From assembly GCA_964631235.1 (NCBI GenBank), contig CAZVZX010000021.1:22267-86266 (forward strand): a DNA stretch of 64,000 bases. The letters are read 5' to 3'. Below, piece by piece: positions 28,424-36,920 of the stretch (positions within the stretch are counted from its first letter, which is position 1; each line of letters starts with the position of its first letter). The translations under genes were made by a program, and so were the position numbers. The stretch is from JARKPK01 sp964631235. Its GTDB lineage: Bacteria > Planctomycetota > Planctomycetia > Pirellulales > Thermoguttaceae. Below the pieces are notes generated by a model. The model was given only the letters and a program-made list of their open reading frames with translations, was not told the DNA's origin and did no database searches.

Positions 28424-28610
28424 CACCGGTTGCGCGCATCCGATCGGCCGACTCTTCCGTCGAGCCGCCGACACGGACGTTTCTCCGCGGCCCAATCGTG
28501 CCTTTTGCCAACCGCAACAGTCCGTTGCAAAAGAACCCAAACGGCGGATAAGCGCAGCCTCGTCGGCCCCGCGATGGATTTCGTGAGAACGGCAACGATG
28601 CGCCGCCGGG

Positions 28611-29246
28611 CTAAATGCCCGCCAGCTTTCGCGCCAGGGCGACGGCGGCGCTGGCGTTATCGGAGTAGCCATCGGCGCCGATTTCGTCGGCAAACTGCTG
28701 CGTGACCGGTGCGCCGCCGACCATCACTTTCGTCGAAGACCGCAACCCGGCCGCCTCCAGGGCCTCGATGACGCGGCGCATCATGTTCATCGTGGTCGTC
28801 AGCAAGGCCGAAAGCGCGACGATCGTTCCTTCCTTCTCCCGGGCCGCCTCGACGAACTTCTCGGCAGGCACATCGACCCCGAGATCGATCACCTCGAATC
28901 CCCCGCCCTCAAGCATCGAGGCGACCAAATTCTTGCCGATGTCGTGCAAATCGCCCTGCACCGTTCCGATGACGACGCGGCCCGCCCGCTGGGCGGCGCT
29001 TCCGGCCAAGTGCGGGGTAATCAGTTCCAAGGCGGTCTTCATCGCCCGGGCGGCAATCAGCAACTCGGGCACGAAGTAGTCGTTGCATTCAAATCGGCGT
29101 CCGACCTCGTCCATCGCCGGAACCATGTACTGGCGGATCAGCTCGTTCGGATCGATCTTGGCTTCGAGAGCCTCCCGCGTAACCGATTCTGCAAGCTTGG
29201 CATTGCCGGTAAGAATGGCATCGTAGAGTTGCGCCGGGTCGGACAT
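28611..29246 (-). CDS. Cognate corrinoid protein (MtaC/MtbC-like B12-binding)
   Basis: The 211-aa protein has an N-terminal helical B12-cap domain (1-85, with VPAMDEVGRRFECNDYFVPE). A Rossmann cobalamin domain follows with GDLHDIGKN (the cobalt-ligating His is H101) and MVGGAPVT. Such proteins carry methyl groups between a substrate methyltransferase and a second acceptor such as tetrahydrofolate. No methyltransferase or corrinoid activase is next to it, so the substrate is unknown. A GGAGAGC ribosome site precedes the ATG at 29246. It converges with nikO. Confidence 0.88.
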   Translation of the reverse strand: MSDPAQLYDAILTGNAKLAESVTREALEAKIDPNELIRQYMVPAMDEVGRRFECNDYFVPELLIAARAMKTALELITPHLAGSAAQRAGRVVIGTVQGDLHDIGKNLVASMLEGGGFEVIDLGVDVPAEKFVEAAREKEGTIVALSALLTTTMNMMRRVIEALEAAGLRSSTKVMVGGAPVTQQFADEIGADGYSDNASAAVALARKLAGI

Positions 29247-29455
29247 GTGTCGCTCTCCGCATCTGTTGGCAGTGCGAACGACGCATCGTCGTCCGCAGCG
29301 TCACGCCATAGGCCCAAGAAAACTCCAACCATCATAAAACGCACTTGGTCGCCGTACCAGACGGGGGAACCGAAACTAATCGGCCCACACGCCGCGCAGT
29401 CGGAACGGGGGCGACACCCACCGCAGCCCCTGCCCCCCAAACCGAGCATAGATAC

Positions 29456-29562
29456 CACAATAGTCCCGCACCGTTGCGGAACCGGCCGCTCGCGCAGCGC
29501 ATCGGGTGATTGGGGGTGGTCGGCGTTTGAACCCCCGTTCCGTTTATCTTTGTGGTTATTGT
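29456..29562 (-). repeat. Family-1 dispersed palindromic repeat, copy F
   Basis: Minus-strand order: AAACGGAACGGGGGTTCAAA, then a diverged middle, GCGAGCGGCCGGTTCCGCAA and right end GTGCGGGACTATTGTGG. It lies in the 480-base divergent gap between the corrinoid protein and the DUF1080 gene. The rest of that gap shows nothing recognisable. Confidence 0.75.
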
Positions 29563-29726
29563 TCAGTGAAATAGCTCGAAGAACGAGCGGGCACGGCCGG
29601 CCGAGCCGCTGCCGCCGCGCTTGTCGGCACTTGCCCGCTCGTCCATAATGACTCGCACGCGTGTTCTGACGACCTTTTCGCAGGGTCTGTCCGGCGCAAA
29701 CCGAGCCGGCTCGACGGAGAAGAATT

Positions 29727-30599
29727 ATGTCGTTCGTCTGTTGCATTTTGATGAGCGCGGCCGCATGGACGATCGTTCCTCTGCCCGTTGCCGCCGACCG
29801 GCCCGAAACCACCGCGGCGGACGTAGGAAGCACCGGTCGGTTCGATGCCAAGCGCACGGCGGACGATGCTCGAGGCAACTTCGCGCCGCCGCTGGAAACG
29901 GCCGTGCTGCCGCGGCCGACATTTGTCGCCGCGCCGGTGCCGCCCTCATCCGACCAAGTACCCCCCGAGGAGGCGCTGCTGACGGCCTGGGATTCGACTG
30001 CCGGCGCGCCGAGCGGCTGGCGCCTTTTCAGCGAGAAAGCCGGCGCGGACGGAAGCCCCTGGCAATGGAGCGACGATGGTGTTTTGCACTGTCGCGGCAC
30101 GCCGTTAGGCTACTTGGCCACCAAAGAATCGTTCAGCGACTTCGTCTTGCGGCTGCAATGGCGTTGGCCGCAGGGGAAAGAAGGGAAAGGTGGGGTGCTC
30201 ATCAATTTCAGCGGAGAGGATCGAATTTGGCCGAAAAGCCTCGAGGCGCAAATCAATGCCGGCCAGGCGGGCGACTTCTGGGGACTGGCGGGATTCGAGT
30301 TCACCGGACCGGCCGAACGGATGAAGACGATCGACCACCCCCAGTTCGGACGCCTGACGCACCTGCCCCGAACAACTGACGCCGAACGCCCTGCCGGGCA
30401 ATGGAACGATTACGAAATCCGCGCCGAAAAGGAATCGGTCGTTCTGCGGATCAACGGTCGCGAAGTCAATCGGGCCAATCGCGGCAAGGCCCCGGCCGGA
30501 CCGATCGTACTCACGGCCGAGGGAAGCCCGATCGAGTTCCGAAACATCCGCATTCAAAAACTGGATGGGGCGGACCAATCGCGCACACCGGCCCCTTGA
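29727..30599 (+). CDS. Secreted DUF1080 (3-keto-disaccharide hydrolase-like) protein
   Basis: The 290-aa protein has a short N-terminal signal (about 1-23), a low-complexity linker to about residue 85 and a lectin-like beta-sandwich. The sandwich shows WRLFSEKAG, WSDDGVLHCRG, YLATKESFSDFVLRLQWRW and a C-terminal GPIVLTAEGSPIEFRNIRI. This is the DUF1080 domain, now linked to 3-keto-glycoside hydrolysis. It probably acts on sugars in the periplasm. GGAG lies seven bases before the ATG. Repeat copies flank it on both sides. Confidence 0.85.
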   Translation: MSFVCCILMSAAAWTIVPLPVAADRPETTAADVGSTGRFDAKRTADDARGNFAPPLETAVLPRPTFVAAPVPPSSDQVPPEEALLTAWDSTAGAPSGWRLFSEKAGADGSPWQWSDDGVLHCRGTPLGYLATKESFSDFVLRLQWRWPQGKEGKGGVLINFSGEDRIWPKSLEAQINAGQAGDFWGLAGFEFTGPAERMKTIDHPQFGRLTHLPRTTDAERPAGQWNDYEIRAEKESVVLRINGREVNRANRGKAPAGPIVLTAEGSPIEFRNIRIQKLDGADQSRTPAP

Positions 30600-30660
30600 A
30601 CCGGGGAGTGAATTTCCAACCGCCTGCCATGCGCTCGGCGGCGAGGATGGCGGCTAAGTT

Positions 30661-30769
30661 CCCCAATGCCCCTACATAATTGCAAAATTGGCCGCGGGCA
30701 AGGCGAATCGGCTTCTATCTTGCGTGTTATTGGCGTTTGAATCGCTTTTCGTTTTCCGCGGTCCTATTT
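30661..30769 (-). repeat. Family-1 dispersed palindromic repeat, copy G (near full length)
   Basis: Minus-strand order: AAATAGGACCGCGGAAAACG, AAAAGCGATTCAAACGCC, ACACGCAAGATAGAAGCCG, CGCGGCCAATTTTGCAATT. The right end is diverged. It fills much of the 320-base gap before the Dabb gene. The rest of the gap has only a small palindrome, CGATGA-AA-TCATCG (30782-30795). Confidence 0.85.
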
Positions 30770-30919
30770 CGCCTGTTCGCGCGATGAAATCATCGTTTTT
30801 CGCTTGCGACAACGAGGCCGCCTTTCGGAGCGCAAATGAAATAACGGCCGAGCCGGACCGTATCGACGTCGTTTCCCGATTCTCTTCTTACCCGCTTTGA
30901 TGCTGATAGAAAGGCTGTC

Positions 30920-31231
30920 ATGCTGGCACACATGGTTTACTTCACGTTGAAGGATGATTCGCCCGCGGCCGTCGAACGCCTGATCGCCGGGTGCCGACGC
31001 GAGTTGTCGGGGCACGAAGGCGAAGTTTTTTTCGCGGCGGGTGCTCGCGCGGCAGAGTTCGCCCGCACGGTCAACGACGACCAGTTCCACGTTGCCCTTT
31101 GCGTGGTCTTCACCGACAAGGCTGCCCACGACGCCTACCAAGCCCATCCGCGGCATGCCCAGTTCATCGCCGAACATTCGAGCAACTGGCGGCAGGTCCG
31201 CGTATTCGACGCCTACGTGGAAGGCGCATAA
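30920..31231 (+). CDS. Dabb (stress-responsive A/B barrel) protein
   Basis: The 103-aa protein matches the dimeric alpha/beta barrel Dabb family: MLAHMVYFTLKDDSP at the start, a middle strand FHVALCVVFTDKAAHDAYQ, and HPRHAQFIAEHSSNWRQVRV near the end. Members are small cytosolic proteins of mostly unknown activity; some act on small aromatic or polyketide substrates. AGAAAGG lies before the ATG. It is isolated, with repeat copies on either side. Confidence 0.85.
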   Translation: MLAHMVYFTLKDDSPAAVERLIAGCRRELSGHEGEVFFAAGARAAEFARTVNDDQFHVALCVVFTDKAAHDAYQAHPRHAQFIAEHSSNWRQVRVFDAYVEGA

Positions 31232-31284
31232 TTTGCCGCATGGATTGGCCACCAACGCACGATCGGCAAGGCGCGTGGAGCCCT

Positions 31285-31385
31285 AAATAGAACCGCAAAA
31301 AACGAACAGCGGTTCAAACGCGGATTGCACGCAAGAAAGCCGCCTCGTTGCAACTGCGGCCGATTGCGCGATTGTGACGAACGAC
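31285..31385 (+). repeat. Family-1 dispersed palindromic repeat, copy H
   Basis: Starts AAATAGAACCGCAAAAAACG, then AACAGCGGTTCAAACGCGG, CACGCAAGAAAGCCGCCTCG and TGCGGCCGATTGCGCGATTG. It lies between convergent Dabb and glmS and is nearly identical in its core to copy L at 49.6 kb. Confidence 0.85.
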
Positions 31386-31413
31386 GCAGCGAAAAGCCGG
31401 TCGCGGAGCTGCG

Positions 31414-33279
31414 TTACTCGACCGTGACGCTCTTGGCCAGATTGCGCGGCTTATCGACATCGCACCCGCGAGCCACGGCGATATGATAGGCTAACAACTG
31501 CAAAGGAATCGCCGCGACGATTGGCTGCAAGAAGTCGCTGACCTCAGGCACTTCGATCACTTCGTCGGCCATGCGGGCGACTTCCTCGTCGCCGCGGCAG
31601 ACGACGGCGATCACCGGTCCGCCGCGAGCCTTGATCTCTTGAAGGTTCGAGAGCACCTTGTCGTACACCGACCCGCGCGGCATCAAGAAGACGCTCGGGG
31701 TGCGTTCGTCCACCAGCGCGATCGGGCCGTGCTTCATTTCCGCGGCCGGGTAGCCCTCGGCGTGGATATAGCTGATTTCTTTAAGCTTCAGCGCGCCCTC
31801 CAATGCCGTGGGAAAATTGAACTGCCGCCCGAGATAGAGAAAGTTTTGGCAGTCGGCGAAGCGCAGCGCGATCCGTTTGGCTTCGTCGTTGCATTGCAGC
31901 GCATCACGCACCTTGTCGGGCAAGCTCTGAAGCTCTTCGATGATGCGCAGCCCGGCGTCGAAGCTCAGATGCCGCAGACGCCCGAAATACAGTGCCAGCA
32001 TCGCCAGCACGGTGCATTGCGAGGTGAACGCCTTGGTCGAGGCGACGCCGATTTCCGGTCCGGCCCGCAAATAGATACCGCCGTCGGATTCCTGGGCAAT
32101 CGTGCTGCCGACGACATTGCAGATGCCCAGAACGGGAAACCCCTTGCGCTGCAATTCACGCATGGCGGCCAAGGTGTCGAGCGTTTCGCCGCTTTGCGTG
32201 ATGGCGAAGGCCAGGGTGTTGCTGTCGAGCGGCGGATTGCGATAACGCAACTCGCTGGCGTATTCCACCTCGACAGGCAGCCGCGCCAAGGCCTCGATTT
32301 GATACTCGCCCACCAAGGCGGCATGCCAACTAGTGCCGCAACCGGTCAACAGAATGCGGCCGACCGATCGCAAGTCTTTCGGATTGATGTTCAGCCCGCC
32401 GAACTTCGCCGTGGCGGCGTCGAAGTCGAGCCGGCCGCGCATCGCGTTGCGAATCGACTCGGGCTGTTCAAAGATCTCTTTGAGCATGTAGTGCTCGTAC
32501 TGGCCCAGCTCGATGGCGCCGGCCTCGATGTCGAGCGATTGCACGCAGTGCGACACATGCCCGCGGTCGCGGTGAATCACGCGCAGATCGTCCGCCTGAA
32601 CAATCGCGAGTTCATGATCGGCCAGATAAACGATCTTCTCGGTGTAGCCGGCCAACGGCGATCCGTCGCTGGCGATGAAATGCTCGCCGTCGCCCACGCC
32701 GAGAATCAGGGGGCTGCCCTGCCGGGCGGCAATCAACAGATCCGGGCGGTCGCGGAACAGCACGACCAACCCGTAGGTTCCCTGAAGCTGTGTCAGCGCC
32801 GCCTGCACGGCGGCCACCAGCGCTCCGGTGTCGCGGGCATCATCGCCGCCGCACGCCGTGCGTCGCAGGCAGTGATCGATCAGGTGCGCGATCACCTCGG
32901 TATCGGTCGCCGAGCGGAACTGGTATCCCTCTTCTTCCAACCGCTGCTTGAGCACGCGGAAGTTCTCGATCACGCCGTTATGCACAATCGCCAGCGATCC
33001 GTCGCCGCCTAGGTGCGGATGCGCGTTGACGTCGGTGGCCGGGCCGTGCGTGGCCCAACGGGTGTGTCCGATGCCGATTCGGCCCCGCAGCGGATGCTGC
33101 ACGAGCCGCTCTTCAAGCCGGTCGATGCGGCCGGCCGACTTGCAAACGCCCAGTCGCCCGGCCGAGTCGATCACCGCCACGCCGGCGCTGTCGTACCCGC
33201 GGTATTCCAAGCGGCGAAGGCCCGAGATGATGAACTCGACCGATTCGCGCGAACCGATATATCCGATGATCCCGCACAT
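31414..33279 (-). CDS. glmS: Glutamine:fructose-6-phosphate aminotransferase
   Basis: The 621-aa protein begins MCGIIGYIGSRE, with the nucleophilic Cys at position 2 that fixes the start. The N-terminal glutaminase half (to about 240) shows RWATHGPATDVNAHPH. Two SIS domains follow, with LLTGCGTSWHAALVG, AITQSGETLDTLAAM and the ending PRNLAKSVTVE. It makes glucosamine-6-phosphate for cell-envelope and amino-sugar synthesis. No Shine-Dalgarno is present. A TATACT box ends seven bases before the ATG, so the mRNA may be leaderless. Confidence 0.96.
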   Translation of the reverse strand: MCGIIGYIGSRESVEFIISGLRRLEYRGYDSAGVAVIDSAGRLGVCKSAGRIDRLEERLVQHPLRGRIGIGHTRWATHGPATDVNAHPHLGGDGSLAIVHNGVIENFRVLKQRLEEEGYQFRSATDTEVIAHLIDHCLRRTACGGDDARDTGALVAAVQAALTQLQGTYGLVVLFRDRPDLLIAARQGSPLILGVGDGEHFIASDGSPLAGYTEKIVYLADHELAIVQADDLRVIHRDRGHVSHCVQSLDIEAGAIELGQYEHYMLKEIFEQPESIRNAMRGRLDFDAATAKFGGLNINPKDLRSVGRILLTGCGTSWHAALVGEYQIEALARLPVEVEYASELRYRNPPLDSNTLAFAITQSGETLDTLAAMRELQRKGFPVLGICNVVGSTIAQESDGGIYLRAGPEIGVASTKAFTSQCTVLAMLALYFGRLRHLSFDAGLRIIEELQSLPDKVRDALQCNDEAKRIALRFADCQNFLYLGRQFNFPTALEGALKLKEISYIHAEGYPAAEMKHGPIALVDERTPSVFLMPRGSVYDKVLSNLQEIKARGGPVIAVVCRGDEEVARMADEVIEVPEVSDFLQPIVAAIPLQLLAYHIAVARGCDVDKPRNLAKSVTVE

Positions 33280-33286
33280 ACGCCAA

Positions 33287-33292
33287 AGTATA
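33287..33292 (-). promoter_or_regulatory. TATACT -10 box of glmS, leaderless start predicted
   Basis: Minus-strand TATACT with seven bases to the ATG. Transcription would begin at or within a base or two of the start codon. The -35 region is weak. Confidence 0.45.
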
Positions 33293-33699
33293 GCACACTC
33301 GATCGAAACGACTGAAGATCAATCTCTGCCACTGCGTTCCTCGTTCCCACCGTCATAATCCCGAATCTCGATCCACTCGCTTTGCCGCTGATTGTCCGAC
33401 CTTTGGCTCGGAATTATGCAAAAAAGGGCGTCCGACCTAGTGGAACAATCGGCCGGACCGATACAATAGCAGTGACAAGCGATCGACAACAGCGGTCGAA
33501 GGGGAAGGTCTCGGACGGGACATCGTTCCGCCGAGCCAATTTCCCCCCTTCGTGCAGTCAGTCGCTCTCGGTCGTACTCCGCGAAAAGACCGATCAGCGT
33601 CCCGATGGCAAGCATCTGCGCCCCAAATAGTCGGCGGAACGGAATCCGTCGCGACGGCTCGCTCTGATCGCTCCACCCGATTCCATCGCGATTCCAACA
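33293..33699. other. Divergent intergenic region glmS / NusG-like gene
   Basis: No convincing gene. Frames overlapping on the minus strand are Arg-rich shadows of the NusG-like gene. A small inverted motif, CCGA-CCTTTGGC-TCGG, occurs near 33400. No repeat copy was recognised. Confidence 0.4.
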
Positions 33700-34257
33700 A
33701 TGCCCATCCTCGAAGAACAACCGCAACGTTTCCCGGAACAACTGCTCGACGAATTGGCCGCCTCGCCCGGAAACCGAAGCTGGTGGGTTCTCTACACAAA
33801 GGCGAGGCAAGAAAAATCGCTCGCGCGCGAGTTGTGGCAGTGGCAAGTGCCGTTCTATTTGCCGCAGATTCGCAAGGCCCGCCGGGTTCGCGGGCGGCGG
33901 ATCGAGTCGTTCCTGCCGCTGTTTTCCGGGTACCTCTTCCTCTTAGGCGACGAAAGCGAGCGGCTCCAATCGCTGAAGACCAATCGCGTGTCGCGGGTTC
34001 TGCCCGTCCGTGATCCCGACCGGCTGGTTTTCGACCTCCGCCAGTTGTCGCAACTGATCGCTTCCAACGCCCCGTTGACAGTCGAAAGCCGGCTTCAGCC
34101 CGGCGATCGGGTCCGCGTCCGGTCGGGGCTGTTGGCCGGGCTGGAAGGAGTCGTGCTTCACCGCCGCGGCGCGACGCGGCTGCTGATTGTCGTCGATTTT
34201 CTTCAGCAAGGCGCATCGGTCGAGATCGACGACGATTTGCTCGAGCCGATCGGCTGA
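33700..34257 (+). CDS. NusG/RfaH-like transcription elongation factor paralog
   Basis: The 185-aa protein has an NGN domain (about 25-125) starting SWWVLYTKARQEKSLARELW, with FYLPQIRKARRVRGRR and FLPLFSGYLFLL. A KOW motif follows (RVRVRSGLLAGLEGVVLHR, about 132-150). This resembles the specialised NusG paralogs (RfaH, UpxY, LoaP) that act on particular operons, rather than housekeeping NusG, which usually sits near secE and rplK. No exopolysaccharide operon is adjacent, so its target is unknown. No strong ribosome site is visible. Confidence 0.87.
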   Translation: MPILEEQPQRFPEQLLDELAASPGNRSWWVLYTKARQEKSLARELWQWQVPFYLPQIRKARRVRGRRIESFLPLFSGYLFLLGDESERLQSLKTNRVSRVLPVRDPDRLVFDLRQLSQLIASNAPLTVESRLQPGDRVRVRSGLLAGLEGVVLHRRGATRLLIVVDFLQQGASVEIDDDLLEPIG

Positions 34258-34285
34258 ATGCCCATTGAAACCGGCGCCCGATTCA

Positions 34286-35356
34286 TCAGAAGTCGGCCAG
34301 CCCGTCGAGCCACGCTTCGATCAAGGTCGTCTGATTGGCGTTCCGATCAAGAGCTTCGCGCGCCGTCAGGCAGAGGTCGAGCCGTCGGGCAGTGACATCG
34401 ACCCACAAGTTGTCGAACACCGCGCGCGCCTCGGCGACGCCCTTTGCCACAGCGGCTTGCCACTGGCGATCGATTTGGCCAATTGACGAACGCGGCGTCC
34501 CTTCGTATGCCGTCCGCAGCAAACCGCGATAGAAATCGGCGGCAAAGCCGATCACCTGACGCAAGCAATCGCGCCGCGCCGCGGCCTCTTTGCCGGCGGC
34601 ATCCACGAACTGGGCAACGCGGCCGGCCCAATCGACACTATCGATCCTCGCCTCGGCCAACCCTTCCGCCCACGAACGTCGAAACTCCCAAATCCGCGGG
34701 TCGCTCAGCTCGAGCGCCCGCTCGACGCTGCCCTCGGACAGTGCGGCGATTCGTTCCGCGGTGAGTTTGTCGTCAACCAACCCCTGTTCCAGCAAAATCG
34801 ACTGTACTTCCTCCGGCGACAGCGGAAAGAAATGCACCAACTGGCATCGCGAGCGAATGGTCGGCAATTGCTTGGCCGGACTGGTGCTAATCAGAATAAG
34901 CACAGCGCCCGGCGGCGGTTCTTCCAAGGTCTTCAACAGGCTGTTGGCGCCCTCGGCGTTCAGGGCGTCGGCATCGTCGATCACCGCTACCTTCCGCCGC
35001 CCGAAAAAGGGACGCAGCGACAACTCGTAGCACAAACCTTGCCGCCCGCGATGCTCTTTGTCGCCAATGAGCAACTCGAGCGGAATGAACGAGCGATCCG
35101 CCGGTTTTGCCACTTCGATGATGTCGGGATGACTGCCGGCAGCCGCCTGGACGCAGCTTTCGCACACACCGCACGGCGCAAGGGCGGCCTCACCCGCTGT
35201 GCGGCAAAGCAACGCCTGGGCGAACCGCCGCGCGAAAAGCCTCTTGCCGATTCCCGACGGGCCGACAAAAAGAAACCCCGAGGCCAGCCGCCCGCGGAGC
35301 AAAGCCCGGCGGAACTGTTCGACGATACGGTCGTGTCCGAGAACTCCTTGCCACAT
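34286..35356 (-). CDS. holB: DNA polymerase III, delta-prime subunit
   Basis: The 356-aa AAA+ clamp-loader subunit shows a Walker-A-like GPSGIGKRL, zinc-binding cysteines in CGVCESC, AVIDDADALNAEGANSLLKT with EEPP, and the sensor motif STSPAKQLPTIRSRCQ carrying the SRC arginine finger. It belongs to the clamp loader that places the beta clamp on DNA. It converges with the NusG-like gene, 28 bases apart. Confidence 0.92.
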   Translation of the reverse strand: MWQGVLGHDRIVEQFRRALLRGRLASGFLFVGPSGIGKRLFARRFAQALLCRTAGEAALAPCGVCESCVQAAAGSHPDIIEVAKPADRSFIPLELLIGDKEHRGRQGLCYELSLRPFFGRRKVAVIDDADALNAEGANSLLKTLEEPPPGAVLILISTSPAKQLPTIRSRCQLVHFFPLSPEEVQSILLEQGLVDDKLTAERIAALSEGSVERALELSDPRIWEFRRSWAEGLAEARIDSVDWAGRVAQFVDAAGKEAAARRDCLRQVIGFAADFYRGLLRTAYEGTPRSSIGQIDRQWQAAVAKGVAEARAVFDNLWVDVTARRLDLCLTAREALDRNANQTTLIEAWLDGLADF

Positions 35357-35445
35357 CGATCATCAAAGCCGGATCTTCGGATGAAACCTCGGAAACAAAA
35401 CCGACAAGTCTCGCCTTCGCAACGGCGACACCCGAGCCGCCGGCC

Positions 35446-35871
35446 CTACGCGCGTGCTTGGCCGCAAAGGGTCAGCATGATGCGGCGGCGGCCCGCCCGC
35501 CTTCGATGCTCGCACAAACAAATCCCTTGCCACGTGCCCAGATGCAGTCGGCCCTGGTACACCGGCAACGTCAACGAACAACCGAGAAGCGAGCTTTTGA
35601 TATGGCCCGGCATGTCGTCCGGTCCCTCGTCTTCGTGTCGGTATCGGGCCGACTCGGGCGCCAACGCATCGAGCGATTGATCTAGATCGCGGAGCACGTC
35701 GGGATCGGCGTTCTCATTGATCGTCAGCGACGCCGAAGTATGCAACAGAAACAGATGCAGTACTCCGCTGGAAACTTCGGAAAGCTCCGGCAACGCCGCG
35801 ATGATCTCTTTAGTGATCGGATGAATGCCCCGCGGCAGCGCCGGCAATTGAATTTCGCGACTGAGCCACAT
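35446..35871 (-). CDS. YjbQ / UPF0047 family protein
   Basis: The 141-aa protein has the UPF0047 pattern: GVLHLFLLHTSASLTINENA in the middle, a conserved HEDEGPDDMPGHIKSSLLG and the ending QGICLCEHRRRAGRRRIML. Members show weak thiamine-phosphate synthase activity; the true role is not settled. It is upstream of holB on the same strand. A small possible gene lies just before it. Confidence 0.9.
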   Translation of the reverse strand: MWLSREIQLPALPRGIHPITKEIIAALPELSEVSSGVLHLFLLHTSASLTINENADPDVLRDLDQSLDALAPESARYRHEDEGPDDMPGHIKSSLLGCSLTLPVYQGRLHLGTWQGICLCEHRRRAGRRRIMLTLCGQARA

Positions 35872-35877
35872 AGATGG

Positions 35878-36117
35878 TCACCGTGACAACCGGAACCAAT
35901 TTTTGCCGATCGGGCGAACATTGCCCCGAACCGCCCCGTATCTATCCAATAGCGGCACGGTTGCCTCGGCCTCGCTTGAGACGTTGGCCTCAATGTACCC
36001 CACCCGTAGGAAATCGAAAAGAAGCTCGACCACCCCGACCAAACTGCCGACTGTGCCTATCGGCGTCGCGCCTGCAATTGATCCCAAATCTCGGACGATG
36101 ATGTAAGCAATTATCAT
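35878..36117 (-). CDS. Possible small protein upstream of the yjbQ-like gene, 79 aa
   Basis: This frame begins at an ATG with TAAGG six bases upstream and ends six bases before the yjbQ-like start, so it could share its operon. The N-terminal part is moderately hydrophobic (IAYIIVRDLGSIAG and GSLVGVVELLFDFLRVGYI) and the end is basic. No family is recognised. The opposite strand also has a shorter open frame. Listed with low confidence because spacing and ribosome site are good but there is no homology signal. Confidence 0.35.
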   Translation of the reverse strand: MIIAYIIVRDLGSIAGATPIGTVGSLVGVVELLFDFLRVGYIEANVSSEAEATVPLLDRYGAVRGNVRPIGKNWFRLSR

Positions 36118-36283
36118 TTATAGCCTTACGGAATCATAACTTGCGAGAACGATCGAACGGCCCGCGTGGCAACTACCGTGTTCTCGCCGGTTCGCTCCGC
36201 AGATCGCCCGGCCACATTTCACTGCCATACGGCAGCCGCTGTCGATGGAAATGGCAAAATGGCACGATTTGACGGATTCGCTG

Positions 36284-36312
36284 TTGACAGAACGCGGATT
36301 TTTGCGAAAATA
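36284..36312 (+). promoter_or_regulatory. Strong sigma70-type promoter of the 71-aa gene
   Basis: TTGACA (36284-36289), 17 bases, then AAAATA (36307-36312). Predicted transcription starts near 36319, leaving a leader of about 165 bases. Confidence 0.6.
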
Positions 36313-36341
36313 GAAGGCTTTGAATGCTCTGCGGCCAATTT

Positions 36342-36361
36342 CATCGGCGTTTTCGCCGATG
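36342..36361 (+). promoter_or_regulatory. Leader hairpin upstream of the 71-aa gene
   Basis: Perfect 8-bp stem CATCGGCG/CGCCGATG with a TTTT loop, about 25 bases into the predicted transcript. It may stabilise the mRNA or bind a regulator such as CsrA (inference). Confidence 0.5.
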
Positions 36362-36484
36362 ATCTCCCTTGATATATGTCACAGCCGCACCGCGATTGGG
36401 CTGCCGCACGTCTGGCGTAGCGGAGTCGTCCATTCGGCCCAACGCTATGCGACTTATTTATTTTTCAGCGAGGAGTGTGTTGTC

Positions 36485-36700
36485 ATGCGGAACGTGTTTG
36501 ATGCGATTCAAGAATGTGGGCACGACGAAGAGTTCGTGCCGACGGAGGGTGAAGACTTCGTCCCAACCGATGCGCCAGCCGGCTCGCGCGAGAAGATCGA
36601 CGTGCTCGCTGAGCGCATTATGCGCGGTCTGCCGCTTTGGCATCCGTTGGACCGCAACGACTACAGTGGTCTGACCGGCGCTGTCCGGCCGCGAACCTAA
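36485..36700 (+). CDS. Small acidic protein of unknown function, 71 aa
   Basis: The family is not named. The protein reads MRNVFDAIQECGHDEEF, a short acidic middle, then EKIDVLAERIMRGLPLWHPL and DRNDYSGLTGAVRPR. The second half looks like a conserved helix plus tail. It has GGAG ten bases before the ATG, its own strong promoter and long leader, and a perfect 13-bp terminator hairpin downstream. It is therefore an independent, probably well-expressed transcription unit. A small regulatory or stress protein is possible (inference). Confidence 0.72.
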   Translation: MRNVFDAIQECGHDEEFVPTEGEDFVPTDAPAGSREKIDVLAERIMRGLPLWHPLDRNDYSGLTGAVRPRT

Positions 36701-36778
36701 CACCTCTGAATTGCCCGAGGCGGCCGCCTAATCCTATTTACCGCGGCCGCTCGAAATTGTCATAAAGTTCGCAGAATA

Positions 36779-36819
36779 CGCAAGGGGCGGCCACCGGCAT
36801 TCGGCAGCCGCCCCTTGCG
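36779..36819 (+). terminator. Intrinsic terminator after the 71-aa gene
   Basis: Perfect 13-bp arms CGCAAGGGGCGGC/GCCGCCCCTTGCG around a 15-base loop, followed by GATTTCTTGTT. It is strong in stem and moderate in U-tract. Confidence 0.75.
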
Positions 36820-36920
36820 GATTTCTTGTTCGACGCCTTGTTGAACACACTCAATGGGTTTCAAAACGGTTCGGCGATCTTGTGCGCAGGGCACAAACGA
36901 GTTGGCCGCTCGGGCACGCC

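Noticed and set aside
28510..28560. Possible third family-2 copy
   Set aside because: AACAGTCCGTTGCAAAAGAAC resembles the start, but no inner blocks or inverted end follow.
35903..36106. Plus-strand 67-codon frame
   Set aside because: Ser/Thr/Arg-rich, no ribosome site, and opposite a more protein-like frame on the minus strand.
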